From Diadema setosum (Eukaryota > Echinodermata > Echinoidea > Diadematoida > Diadematidae): 64,000 nucleotides of DNA. Below, one piece after another: positions 10,396 to 22,065 of this stretch. The number at the start of each line of letters is the position of its first letter. Positions within the stretch are counted from its first letter, which is position 1. The stretch lies in assembly GCF_964275005.1 (NCBI RefSeq), contig NW_027307667.1, forward strand, positions 186,001 through 250,000, given 5' to 3'. Below the pieces are notes generated by a model that saw only the letters and a list, made by a program, of their open reading frames with translations, was not told the origin of the DNA and did not search any database. Position numbers and translations under genes: made by a program.

Positions 10396-12105
10396 AAGGA
10401 CACAGTCCTTACGAAATTAAAAAAAAAAAATATGTTGTTTGTTGGTACCTCCAATGAACTACTTTCACCGAAAACAAACTTTCAAATCACCAAATAAGCT
10501 CGTAAATTTTGGTTGAAAAAGTGTGAATCTGCATGGTGAATATGCTAATGAGCAAATCCTGGCGGAGAGTCAGACGTCACCGATGCACAACCCTTCCCAG
10601 CCGTGTTCTGCTCGTTATCCGTACGCTCCCTAGTTACCCGGATGCATGAACACGTCGGTGGCTACTACGTGTAGTAGTAATTGACATTGTTTCTACGTTG
10701 TGTGTGTGTGTGTGTGTATTGTGTATTATAGTCGCACAGTACACGTGTGGACGGTACAACTAGATCTACGGTAGATACCCCGTACGCGGTTTGCCCTTCA
10801 CACTTTTCCAGTCTACTGTATCACAAGCGCAGCTGCAGCCCTGTCGCCGCTCATGTATACGTTCTAGTACGTACAGATTGTAGGTAGAAACGGCTACACA
10901 GCTAGCTACAGGCCTGCTAGTACACTGTAGGGGCGACCGCATTAGCGTCTGGTCAGGTTATCTTACATCAGTAGTTTTGCTCGAATCGTGCAGAAAATTT
11001 CCCAGGAAAATCCTTTTTTCCCGTCCCAGACCCACAAAAGTATCGTGAAAGATGAGCTGTATAGCTGAGAAATCTCGGTACAACGATGCCGAACATAAGA
11101 CACTTAGGGCCTACAAAATCTCGATATCGTGTTGTGACCTACCTGTGCGTGGACCATTTGAGAAGCGATGTTTTTACGTGGACCGGCAGGCTGTGGCCCT
11201 CCGGTTATAAACCGAGAAAACTCCTGAAGCCAGATGCAATCCCGACCATTTGCTCACATGAGTTATAAAACAGAAACACCTCAAGCATCGACTTCGAAGA
11301 GAACCGAGGGGAAAAAGCGTAGAGAGGTAAGGAAAGTTGCTAGCTTTGTTTCATTTACCGTGGGGCTGCAGCCGGGGTTGGACTGCAGTACAGTGCCACT
11401 GAGCTAGCTGCTGCCAGTGCCGACTGGACATGCACGGCAAAGTGGAGCGAAATCATATCCCTACGACCCCCTGTGTTTACCCTTCCCGGCTCACGTCGAG
11501 GAAAGGCGATATCTGACTACTTACAAAAATACTGAGATACAAACAATATTTTCTTTGAAGAATTCGACTCTCTCATGCACAGGTTCTCTTCGGCAAAATC
11601 AGCTAGACGGAGTACTAGCACTGTGTACATTAGTATGGTAAGAATTCGCACGCGAGAGTTGTTTCTACGCTAAGAAGTATGCAACACGGACGGAAGCTAG
11701 AAAAGGACCGTGCCGATTTGATGTCAAGTTCATGGTATATTTGGTTTAAAAATACGTATAAATTTATGTTAACAATATCAATTTTTCATGAATTATATAT
11801 ATCTAAGCTTGAAATATTTTGTTTGAAATAATAAAACCACAAACTTTCACATTATATGATAAATTTGCAACTAATCATTTTAACACTTAAATTGGTTTTT
11901 AGAGGCACGGCTGTCAACTTGGTGAGTAGGGCATGCACTACGTAGCATCTTTTTGCCGGCTCTTACACCATCGCTTGCAGGAATTATTTTTCAAAAATCG
12001 CGTACGGTGAAAGTTTTTCATTTGCACGCGTGTAAACTGGTGAAAGGTTATGTTTTTTACTCTTCTTAATTATCATTACTTTGAAAATCTCAGGACTGCT
12101 TCCCT
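10396..12105. mobile_element. Nested DNA element with TTAA target, ~1.7 kb
   Basis: TTAA stands at both borders (10392-10395 and 12106-12109). The left end after it is AAGGACACAGTCC and the right end GGACTGCTTCCCT is its inverted copy with about three differences. Further inward, TTTCACC (left, near 10461) is mirrored by GGTGAAA near 12042. No transposase frame is visible. TTAA targets are typical of piggyBac and Kolobok types. It contains a (GT)n run at ~10698-10719 and otherwise nothing I recognise; short open frames at 11086-11268 and 11417-11641 are not supported as genes. Confidence 0.7.
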
Positions 12106-12109
12106 TTAA

Positions 12110-13688
12110 GCGATTTGAAACAAGTCATTCATATCCAGTATATGTACCAGCCGATTGGGATAAGTCATTCCCATGAAATTATTGAATGAAAGATTAAGGG
12201 AATATTTTGTTGATTTTCATTTTGTTGTTGTTGTTGTTGTTGTTGTTGCATATAAGGATAAGGTCAGCAATCAGATGGTGATACTTGGTTTTCTTAATAT
12301 TTCAAGGAAGATAAGCACAAACAATGCTTGATGAGGTAGGTAAATTAATCAAGAGTGCTTTTTTTTTCATTCTCATTACATACAATCATGAAGGAAAAAA
12401 GGAAGAAGAAACAAATAAAGTTGTATTCATGCGTGTATGTTATATCAATGTATTGGTATATTAAGGTCTTTGGCCAAAGTAGGCTTTAGTGACAAGGAAA
12501 TATACATTTTCACTTATTTTGTAAATATTTGAGGTTAATGAATGAAGTATAATGATATTTATGCAATTTGCTTGTTTTGTTATATCGCTTTGAACCTTGA
12601 TGTTGTTTTCCGTGAAAGAGAACAAATATGATATTATACTGTGTTTTGATATATTTAAGATTAAGTTGTTATGCTGTTGGGGCGCATTCCTCGACAGTAA
12701 ACGCAGGCAATTCACCTTAATGACACAGTGTGTGATTCAAACCATGGTATTCAATTTATGTCATTGTACAGTACACAAAACTCTCTGACCAAAGTTCATT
12801 TACAACTTATGATGATTTAATTGTATTTTTTCGCTGTAAGACTGATAGACCGCTTCTGGTATGTCTTTGCAAGGAAAATACGTCATCTTGCCTATTTTTA
12901 TAACAAATTAAAGGTGGAATACTTTCATTTAGGTAATCTGTGAACTCGATCTTGCCTTTGGTTGTTATTTCAATCAAGAAAAATGGTATATGAAATACTT
13001 GCTGTAAACGTTTACTCAACATTTAACTTTGTCACCACAATAGTGTTACGATTAAGAGACATGTTACCTCAGATGTTCAAAATTGCTGTCTTCATTATGT
13101 AAATAGATTAGTTCGAGTTTCTGTTGTCATTGCGTTTAAGTAACATGGGTAGTTATACCTACTTCTGCTCATTACCTCTCTTTCGTGTAATCAATCGCAC
13201 CTACGTAACAGAAATCGAATTCGAAGAGGAACGAGATGAAGGAAATTGCCCTTCGTATTGATTTGCATGTCAGTACTGATATGGAAAGATAGAAATGGAT
13301 AATATTTTTGTTTGTGTGTTATAATATGTACTATACACGTACAGGTTATAAGCTGCATGACACTTTTATTTGTTTTTCAAAACTGTCAATGCTTTTGTAT
13401 TATTTGGTGCCTTGTAAGTGTAACTTTTGGTGCACGATTATATAAGTTTAGAAGCTCTTGCGAAAGACATTTTAAGCCTCAGAATGTTGCAGCTTGCCAA
13501 TGTATTTGAAGATGGTATATGTTATATAACTTTTACTTATCATTTTACAGATGAGAAGTGCGGATCAAAGGATATGTAAATAGCCTTTTGTTTTCTTCCG
13601 TTTTGTTCCGTATATCGTTCCCAATTTTTTCTTTAATAATTTCTGTATTTCTTTGAAACGAGGACGTTTCAAACTCGGTTGGGGGTAA
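12110..13688 (+). other. Unassigned 3' part of the gypsy element
   Basis: AT-rich sequence between ORF3 and the 3' LTR with a (TTG)n run at 12222-12248. Only short frames exist and none has a motif I know; no env-like signal or membrane segment is convincing. It ends with the purine-rich TTGGGGGTAA next to the LTR, the likely plus-strand primer. Confidence 0.5.
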
Positions 13689-14312
13689 TGTGACAAAATT
13701 GGTATAGAGACACACCTCTCAAGATAATGGACCAACCCAGGGTGTGCAGTGTGCGTGAACACGAAAGTGTGTACGGGGTATGAACGATGTCAAGGGACAC
13801 ACGCAGCGGGTACAAAGGTCTTAGTGCAGAAGGTATAAAAGGACACTGCTCTGAGATCCAGAGATAGTTGGAGAGTTAGAGTTAGAGTAGTAGATAGTGA
13901 AAGTAGATAGCCAGAGAGCTGTAGGAGAAGGGCTCTGCCCTGCATGGGGTGTAGATAGAGCTGTTTGGAAGATATGTTTTCTAAACTTTCTGGTGGCTTG
14001 GCTTGGTATCGCACACATTGCTTGTATTTTTACTTGTTATACCGACTTCTCGGAGGACGACTGCACAGGCTCTGCTTAACAAACACACAGTAACGATATG
14101 TTATTCTCCATGACTCAGAATTTGATGTCAACTTTGTAGTTGTAAGCACTGCCGCTGATTGTCTGCTGTGCGATGTATGTGATGGGAGTTTATGGTTAGT
14201 GATGTGCGGAGTGGATTGTGAGAGTGTGATGGTAATGTGCAAGATCACAATATATTTTTTTTTCTGTGAAAACGAGCCTACAATCAACCCCGTAAGGCCA
14301 AAATTCGCTACA
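13689..14312 (+). repeat. 3' LTR of the gypsy element
   Basis: 624 bp matching the 5' LTR from TGTGAC to GCTACA, including the TATA box (13834-13840) and the shared end ATTCGCTACA. Immediately followed by a TA-rich run. Confidence 0.93.
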
Positions 14313-14368
14313 ATACACATATATATATATATATATATATATGTTGCGAATTCACGTATTGGCTCCAA

Positions 14369-15733
14369 TATAGCGAAGAATCAAGAAATAAACTAGTAAT
14401 GCATTATTTCGCCAATAAGAATGAGTTTATTGAACAACTCAAATTTTCGGTGGCCTCCACCTTCTTCAGGAGTCTCGACGCGGAATGTCAATACCAAAAC
14501 ATAAATTGAACATGAAGAGCGCGCACCCATATACACAGAATTGGTTGCTATGAGAGTGCGTACCCTTTACAATGATGTTGCCATGTAGACGCAATGTAGT
14601 CAAGGTACCCCACGCATAAGGAGGAGGACATTGACATGTTTATTACGTAACAATGGTGTTCAATTACTTTGTATTATCACATGTTAAGATATCGACATAT
14701 GTACTCATCAACGTACCATAAGTTACAAAATTAGGTTAAAGAGCGCTCCAACAATCAAATTGTTTCATGACTTAAAATACAAAAATCATCGGTAGGAAGA
14801 AGTTGGTATAATAATTCCTGTTAAGAAACTGATGAAATCGTCAATTACAAAAGTCACAGTTTGGTGGTGTCTCGCTGAAAGCTAAACAGATTTGAACATG
14901 CAAGTGTGAAATTGATTGACTCATACAACTGAGTAATAGGATGACAGTGTGAATCCATCTACAGAAAATAATACAAAATAAGAGTAAATTGATTATTAAG
15001 ATGGAGACATGAAATCAACCACTGGTGTTGTGATAGAGAAATTAGTTGGTTATTCTGTCTGAGATTATGACGAATTATAGCGAATATTATGATTTCATGT
15101 CTCCATCTTAATAATCAATTTACTCTTATTTTGTATTATTTTCTGTAGATGGATTCACACTGTCATCCTATTACTCAGTTGTATGAGTCAATCAATTTCA
15201 CACTTGCATGTTCAAATCTGTTTAGCTTTCAGCGAGACACCACCAAACTGTGACTTTTGTAATTGACGATTTCATCAGTTTCTTAACAGGAATTATTATA
15301 CCAACTTCTTCCTACCGATGATTTTTGTATTTTAAGTCATGAAACAATTTGATTGTTGGAGCGCTCTTTAACCTAATTTTGTAACTTATGGTACGTTGAT
15401 GAGTACATATGTCGATATCTTAACATGTGATAATACAAAGTAATTGAACACCATTGTTACGTAATAAACATGTCAATGTCCTCCTCCTTATGCGTGGGGT
15501 ACCTTGACTACATTGCGTCTACATGGCAACATCATTGTAAAGGGTACGCACTCTCATAGCAACCAATTCTGTGTATATGGGTGCGCGCTCTTCATGTTCA
15601 ATTTATGTTTTGGTATTGACATTCCGCGTCGAGACTCCTGAAGAAGGTGGAGGCCACCGAAAATTTGAGTTGTTCAATAAACTCATTCTTATTGGCGAAA
15701 TAATGCATTACTAGTTTATTTCTTGATTCTTCG

Positions 15734-15738
<5 letters not shown>
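14369..15738. repeat. Long inverted repeat, arms 649 bp, spacer 72 bp
   Basis: Left arm 14369-15017 and right arm 15090-15738 have the same length and read as exact reverse complements wherever I compared them. TA runs lie close to both outer ends (14318-14341 and 15735-15768). The arms carry no coding frame. Each arm has the CTGAAGAAGGTGGAGGCCACC-then-GAAA motif (plus strand 15638-15662). This could be two head-to-head copies of one repeat, a foldback element, or an assembly or cloning artefact. Confidence 0.9.
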
Positions 15739-15773
<35 letters not shown>

Positions 15774-16197
15774 CATGCGTGTATAATACGCATATCTACA
15801 GCTTAAGATGAAAGTAATATTTTCGTAGAAGAAAATTGCTGAAATTAATCGCAGTATTTCCTTCCGATAGGCTTGTATTGATTCACTACTGAGTATAGCA
15901 GCGACATTCCTCATGATTGTAATGTATAAAAAATATGTTTCCCACTATACTTTTACAAGCTGCTACATTTGGCATCGGGAATGTTAGAGATCCTGATTCC
16001 ATATCCTCAGGATAAACAAATGTCACGTTCCATTTTCCTTTGCATGCAATTTCATAAATTAATTATGTGGTTTACTTGTATACTGTCTTGAAACTTTAAT
16101 ACCAAATCTAAATCTGGTATCTTTTATTTGAAACGACTATTAATTCAAACAATCTGTGTTGTATGTCCCAAAGTCAAACATTTACCATTAACTGTAC
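15739..16197. other. Unassigned; TA microsatellite then AT-rich DNA
   Basis: (TA)n at 15735-15768, then AT-rich sequence without a recognisable gene or repeat. It would be intron or 3' flank of the minus-strand NLR gene if 16198-16371 is part of it. Confidence 0.5.
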
Positions 16198-16371
16198 CTT
16201 GGTGCGTGTTGTTTGCGAAACAACTGTCTGGAAGAATTCTCTGGGCAGATTATCGCATTGGAGGTCAGCAAGTGAAAGATGGGGCATACAACACAGAAAT
16301 TTGGCTAAGTTTTCTGCTGCTGCTGGCTCTGAATTCCAGTGCGTCGAAGTCGCCATGTGAATCTCACGAAT
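16198..16371 (-). CDS. NLR LRR exon, 58 codons (most 3' seen)
   Basis: Minus-strand exon with a strong pyrimidine-rich acceptor (TTCTCGTTTATTTCAG before 16371) and donor AAG|GTACAG after 16198. It is phase 0 at both ends. The text NLAKFLCCMPHLSLADLQ and LPREFFQTVVSQ aligns with the three 61-codon exons at 44860-50072, for example DLALWVCSLPRLWSF and SDNFFSTAVDFAQ. This is the Leu-spaced LRR pattern of NLR ligand-sensing ends. It is 28 kb from the next LRR exon, with repeats between, so it may belong to the same gene or to a second, partial NLR. The donor implies at least one more exon further left, which I did not find. Confidence 0.7.
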
Positions 16372-16759
16372 CTGAAATAAACGAGAAGAAAAAAAGATGA
16401 ATGCGCATTGCACCTTTTAAATCAGAAAGGTGCAAAGCTGCACGTAAGAAGCAATCACTGGTTTGGAAAAGATGCTACAATTGCGTAACACGTAAAGGTG
16501 CAAAGTTCAACCCATTGTTATTACAGTGAGGAAGCGCACATTTTATTACATTTCACGTGATGAGCCCATCACTTGTGAAACATAACTCCTGGACAGAAAT
16601 CATTAACGAAAATGAAGATATGATTTTTTTCCCTCATATTTACACTTTATTTCGCAATTGACGCGAAATTTCAATTTTGACAAGGCTGCCTGAATTCAGT
16701 TTAAGAAGAATAGGATTTGATTTCTGGAACACATTTCATGTATGATATGATGTGAAAAC
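16372..16759. other. Unassigned intergenic or intron sequence
   Basis: No frame, repeat or motif I can name; includes a short ACTTTGCACC/GGTGCAAAG-like pair near 16410-16510. Confidence 0.4.
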
Positions 16760-17246
16760 CTGAATATAAGAACGACCCAAGTCCAATTTTTTGGCCAAAT
16801 TCAGTTTGACATGGGAAATTGTAGCCTATACATGGATTCATCTTGTGTATAAATGATAAACACTAATTACCGGTCCTCCGGAAGTGCCTGAAATGAATGA
16901 GTGAAATCTCAAATGAATGTAAGAATGACCCAAGTCCAGGACTTGGATCATTTTTACATTCATATCATAGCGCCCTCTCTCATCGCTCCTGTCATCTCAG
17001 GCAGCCCATCCTGTATATGATTCAAAGACTGACCCAAGTCCAGATGATTTTTAAAGAACAACCAAAGTCCATCACACAAAATGGCCCCTCTTCAATTAAT
17101 GTAAATGCTAAATGTTCTAATTTGTAAGTACAATGTTGCCCTCCCATCACAGTTGAATAGAAAATTATTTGACAAATAAAACAGATATGATTTTTTTTTT
17201 TAACTGGAAAAGGCCTTCCATGTACTTGGGTCATTCTTATATTCAG
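16760..17246. mobile_element. 487-bp inverted-end element with ACCCAAGT ends
   Basis: Left end CTGAATATAAGAACGACCC then AAGT (16760-16782) is mirrored at 17224-17246 with one difference. Inside, a second hairpin at 16913-16963 has 25-bp arms with two mismatches and the same ACCCAAGTCC core, and another copy of the core lies at 17033-17042. A non-autonomous foldback or MITE is the simplest reading. Confidence 0.65.
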
Positions 17247-17466
17247 ATACTCAATTCATTGTTGCCTGATATGTGCCCACATGGGTGCATATAATGGTAT
17301 GCCCTAAACGAAGTAGTACTTATCTGTGATTTTCTCCATAGCACACAATCCCTAAAGTATCTCATCTTTTCAAGGATTCTGTGCACTATAATGAAAGTTT
17401 TCTTTGTATCTTGTTTATCTTTCTATCTTTTATAAAGGTAATTACTAACTTATTCACAATATATGA

Positions 17467-17502
<36 letters not shown>

Positions 17503-18899
17503 ACACAATATTCCCCATGTATATCTGTTTACCTTAACAATAGACAACATTATGATGGTTTTTTGGATGTACATATATTGATCAAATTGGCTGCCATATT
17601 TAACATCCTAAAACCCCAACTCCTGGAAGAATTGCATCAATAACATTCGGAGTCATCATCTTGGAACTAGGTACTGTAATCTTTTGTCAAGGCCCCCTCT
17701 CTGTTATGGGAGAGCGAAGCGAGCCCAGGTGTGCTGAGCGCCAAAGGCGTAAATCCGTACTGAGGAGTGGGGAGGGGGGGGGGGGGGGGAGTGCTCGGCG
17801 ATAGTTACCATCACGACGATTACAAACCAATAACCGGACCGGCGCAGCCCTTGGGGGGGGGGGGGGGAGAGTAAAGCTTGGTTCCCCCTCCAAACACACA
17901 CACACACACACACACATACACACTTTACAGGATCGAATGTCCTACTCTTTTGCGTGCAAAGTGGGAGGGAAGTGGCAGGAAAATATAAAGACTTTTTGTT
18001 CTTGGTTTTTCTTTTTTGTTGTTCTTGTTGTTTTTGTTGTTGTTGTTGTTGTTAGTTTGTTGTTGTTTTTTTTTTTGGTTTTTTTTTTTTTTTTTTTGCT
18101 TGTCAGCTGACTTTCGCCGGCAAATCAGACCTTAAAAGTATGGAGACTTTTTTGTTGTATTTCTCTTTTTTCTTTGGATGTTCTTTTTTTTTTTTTTGGA
18201 TTGACAGGCGATTTTGACCCCCCCCCCCCTTTGAAAAACATAGCGCAGCCCTGAATAATGCCCAAATAGATTCAATAATATATTTTTGTTTGTTTGTTTT
18301 TATTTCTGCATTTTTCATTATTTAGATTCAAAGTAACATCATGATTTTTTTTTTTACATTTTCAATACTAGATAACATCATCAATAACATTTAAGGAAAA
18401 TACAGTACATACCTAACGTATTGTCGGCGATGATAATAAACGACGTAATTTGATACGAAATTTTTATAAGTTGAAAAATGCATCAGACCACATATCGAAA
18501 GCGTGTGCTTGAACTGATAGTGGCGTGAGGAAGTGGTATTGAAAAAAAAAAATCGAAAAAAAGTAAGAGTGTTAGTCTGATATTGTGCAAGGTGAATCGT
18601 GCTATTCAAAGTGCGGATGTGCATGGACCTCAAAATAATGGAAAACTGAGAATAAAAAGGATTCATAAATTCGGTGCATTAAAACCATTATGCAAATGAG
18701 ACACTTGAAACAATTCTTATGTCAGACACAGTTTCAATTCAGTTGGTACAAATTCAATAAAATGGTAATATGGATATCCATTTCTTTGTATGTAATAACG
18801 TAGTAGATGTATTCCTGTAGCCATGAATTGTATTCTTCAATTTTCTTGATTTAAGTCAATAAAGCAATCATCCCAGGCGCATCGTTGCGTTTTAATAAT
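17247..18899. other. Low-complexity DNA with TA/TG, G-run, CA and T-run tracts
   Basis: (TA)n then (TG)n at 17467-17502. At 17690-17890 there is a copy of the G-run repeat family (GAGCGAAGCGAG, long G-runs at 17767-17790 and 17852-17867), followed by (CA)n at 17892-17922. 18000-18100 is TTG and T runs. No gene is supported in the rest. Confidence 0.6.
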
Positions 18900-20300
18900 G
18901 GTGGGTGGGGGAGGGACTTGGAGTTTAAATATCTGTGCGAGGGAGCGGAGCAACGTAGCGAGGGAAGGGTGTGGGAGGGGGATATCCCCCTTCCCACGCG
19001 AGAAAGATTTTGCATTTTCAGACCTGAAATTCAGCGATCTGGTACACACTTTTGGTGGAATTTGGTGGGTTTTTTCGTATAAAAAACAACTAATAAAAAG
19101 AAATATTAATAGATAATTAAATGACTACATCGTGGTGTTTCAGCTCTTGCTTCGCCTGTGCGACATCACTGTGAAGGCCCATCACCGGCGTAGCCAGGAT
19201 TTGATCTCAGGGGGAGCGGTTAGATGCGATGGACCGAAGCGAGCGAGGAGAAAGGTGTGGGAGGGGGTTTCCCCCTCCCACAGTGAGAACTTTTTGCCTA
19301 ATAATGTTGTAAATGGTGCCATTTGATGCATTTTTTTTTTGCGTGTTTTATCGACTTGAAACAGTCCAACATGTTTAAGGTAGCAGTACATTTTATGTAG
19401 ATTATCATTGAACAATTTTGTCCATAAAATGGTATCATTTAAACAAAAACTTCTTGTATTAATTCATACACTGTAGATCATGAACGCGACCGAGCCCGAG
19501 CAAGCGGAGCGAGCGGGTTGGGGGTGGGAGGAGGGGATCATGGTGTGGGAGGGGGGTAATCCCCCTCCCAGGGTTAGAACTTTTTGCATTTTGATGATGT
19601 ATATAGTTTTGTTTGAGCATGTTCTTGCGCGTTTTATTTACTTGTGACTTGTGGCGTGGGAGGGGGACACAAGACGGAGTTTTTGCGTTATTTGAATTCA
19701 AATAAAGCGGTCTTAAGCACACTTTCTGTGGAAAATTCGGAAATTGTCATTCTCCAAAGTATGCTAAGTTTATAGAGTAGACCAATCAATGGGAGAGTGG
19801 CAAGATACGTCTCCCATATTCGAGGGAGCTTTTTTTTTCAGTTTTAGAACTAAAAGTCAACAATCTGGTGCACACTTTTGTTGGAATATCTGGAAATGTG
19901 TCAATCAGAAAAGGTGGGAGGGGATAAGCCCTATTCTCTATTCCCCTTCCTACACGAGGGAGATTCTGTATTTTTTTATTGCATTTAAATGTTTTGGTGC
20001 ACACATTTTGTGGCATATTTGGAAAACTGTCTATGTTCAAGTGTAACCACAGTCTACTACTATGCTTAGGGGCGGGGGGGGGGGAGGGGACAGGCGAGCA
20101 GGGAGAAGGCTATGGCGAGTGCTAACACCACCCTTCCAGTTTTCTATCAAAAACGCAAGAAAATGTTCCTCATTTCGGAAATCATTGGTGATCATAATGA
20201 TATCTTTGCCCCTCCACTCTTCCCCCGTCCACGCTCCTCGTCCTCCAGGATCGACGTCCCTGCATACGAGGGTGCTTTTGCATTTTTAGAATTTAGATGA
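18900..20300. repeat. G-run hairpin repeat family, left block
   Basis: Several loose copies of a ~180-bp unit: a GAGCGAGCGGAG-like lead, then GTGTGGGAGGGGG with CCCCCTCCCAC close behind (a G/C-run hairpin), then GAAATTCAGCGATCTGGTG-like text and CACACTTTTGGTGGAAT. Copies start near 18926, 19220, 19490, 19650, 19790, 19910 and 20065. No reading frame is conserved between copies. The same family returns at 24850-25560, 25780-25930 and 47780-48100. Confidence 0.7.
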
Positions 20301-20383
20301 AAATATCTCGTAAATACATTTATGATGTAACCTGGGAAAATTTCAATCAGAGAAGTTTATATGCTATCTTTTTTTTAGGCGTA

Positions 20384-20880
20384 TCCGGGCACTTACCCCC
20401 TGGGCAACCACCCTCCGGATAACTACCACCCGGATAATTACCCACCAGGTCTATTCCCCCTTAGGGCAACTACCCCCCGGACAACTACCCTCCTAGGGCA
20501 ATCACCCTCCAGGGCCATTACCCCCTAGGACAACTACCACCCGGTCATCTACCCCCCTAGGGCAACTACCCCCAATGGCAATTACCCCTAGGACATCTAC
20601 CCCCCAGATAATTACCCCCTTGGTAACTACCCCCTGGATGACTACCCCCCGGATAACTACCCCCCAGATAACTACCACCCGGATAGCTACCCCCTGGATA
20701 ACTACCCCCCGGATAACTACCCCCCTGGATAACTACCACCCGGATAGCAACTCCCCGGATAACTACCCCCCGGATAACTACCCCCCGGATAACTACCACC
20801 CGGATAATCACTCCCCGGATAACTACCCCCAGGATAACTACCACCCGGATTACTACCCCCCCACCCCGCCCCCGAAAGTT
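20384..20880. repeat. Left minisatellite arm, GGATAACTACCCCCC unit
   Basis: About 30 copies of a ~15-bp unit near GGATAACTACCCCCC, most regular at 20640-20850. The open frames across it on either strand are only translations of the repeat (PPDNY or GGSYP types), not genes. Confidence 0.93.
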
Positions 20881-22065
20881 ACCACCCGTTGTAATTTTTC
20901 CATAAGTTCATAACACCATATCAGAAGATGCACCTTTCTCTTACACTGTCATCATTTACTCTTTTGGCTTGCCATTTTCTACCGTTATAACACATTAGAC
21001 GATAAACATAAGAAAAGGAGAGTTGATTGCACTGCAATTCATATTCCCTTAACATTAGCGAGGGACCCTTCGATTAAAGCCATAATTTCTGATAGGATCC
21101 GGGCACGGTTTTATAAAAGTTATCAGTCCTGATAAGCTGTCAGTTCCACACAATTACCAATCGTTGTAGGTCGATCAAAGCAGGTCCATGGTAACAAGTC
21201 AGTGACTCGAGCTTATCAATCAAGCAGAACCCATGTTTTTATTGAAATTATTAGGGACTAACAATATGTCATAACTGGCAACTTTTATCAAACGGTGACC
21301 TCATCTGTCATAAGAGTAAAATTACAGCTTGTTTTACATACAAGTAGAATTGTGCTAGCTTTCAAATTAAATGTTCTCGACACTGAAATCAAGTTCAAAT
21401 ATAAGTTAGTCTGATTAGAAAGAGTAAAATATTACGAGTTTAACGGTATTTCTTTTTTTTTCTTTTTTTTTTTTTTACAAAACACCCCTAGTTGTTAACG
21501 AAGTCTTTTGTCCTGCACCCTCTTTTTGAATAGATCTATAGAGAGTTGTCGTTGACAGAATCCTTTTTGCATTATAGGGCTGCTCTGTTTTATCCCGGCC
21601 ATTTCAAGAGTATTTTTTTTTTTCACAAAAATTTGAAACCTTCTTGGAATAACATGCTCTTTAATATTTCGTAAGGGGTTTCTAATTATCTCACCCAAAA
21701 GATGTTTAAAACCTGAAGTTAGGTCTCGACTAAAACCAGACGATATGAAATAGCAAACGTTGTTCGAAAATAAAAATGAGAGACGTAATTTTCTGGGGGA
21801 GAGTTACTGTAAGAGGGGTGATTGGTTGGAGCCTAATTTTAATAAGGAGTAATTGTCAAGGGAGGTAATGCTCCGCGGTGATCGTACCAAGGAGGTGACA
21901 ATCTCTTCCCACATCCTTGATAAGTACTAGTTGTTAATGCCCAATGATGCAGTAGGGCAATTCTGAAATGAGTGTTAACGGTATAACAGTAAAATAGTTA
22001 CAAAATTGATGAAACAATGCAAAGAAAGCAAATTAAGACAGAGACGAAGTACACAAATAAAGATA
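20881..22065. other. Inner domain of TU-like element, left part
   Basis: AT-rich single-copy-looking sequence. Near 21098-21150 a GGGCACGGTTTTATAAAA stretch resembles the ends of the GGGCCC-type element at 455. A long T-run lies at 21451-21475 and G-rich text like the flanking arms at 21795-21900. No gene seen. Confidence 0.5.

Larger units (their letters stand above)
3035..14312 (+). mobile_element. Ty3/gypsy LTR retrotransposon, 11.3 kb, inactive
   Basis: Two similar LTRs beginning TGTGAC and ending GCTACA bound a plus-strand gag-pol in the order gag, protease, reverse transcriptase, RNase H, integrase, which is the Ty3/gypsy order. A primer binding site follows the 5' LTR and a short purine stretch (TTGGGGGTAA) precedes the 3' LTR. 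The coding part is broken by many frameshifts and stops. The element is long for its class because of a ~0.8-kb leader, a zinc-finger frame after pol, a nested 1.7-kb insertion at TTAA and ~1.6 kb of unassigned sequence before the 3' LTR. The TA-rich flanks prevent me from seeing a target duplication. Confidence 0.93.

Noticed and set aside
3035..14312. Endogenous retrovirus with env
   Set aside because: No signal peptide, furin-type site, fusion segment or membrane anchor is visible between pol and the 3' LTR; the extra frame is a zinc-finger type. Ty3/gypsy retrotransposon fits better.
17386..17923. Small proteins with YIYIYIY or CVCVCV stretches
   Set aside because: Translations of TA, TG and CA microsatellites.
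20566..20913. Proline- or glycine-rich repeat proteins on both strands
   Set aside because: Both are translations of the 15-bp minisatellite. A 15-bp unit keeps any frame open, so length means nothing.
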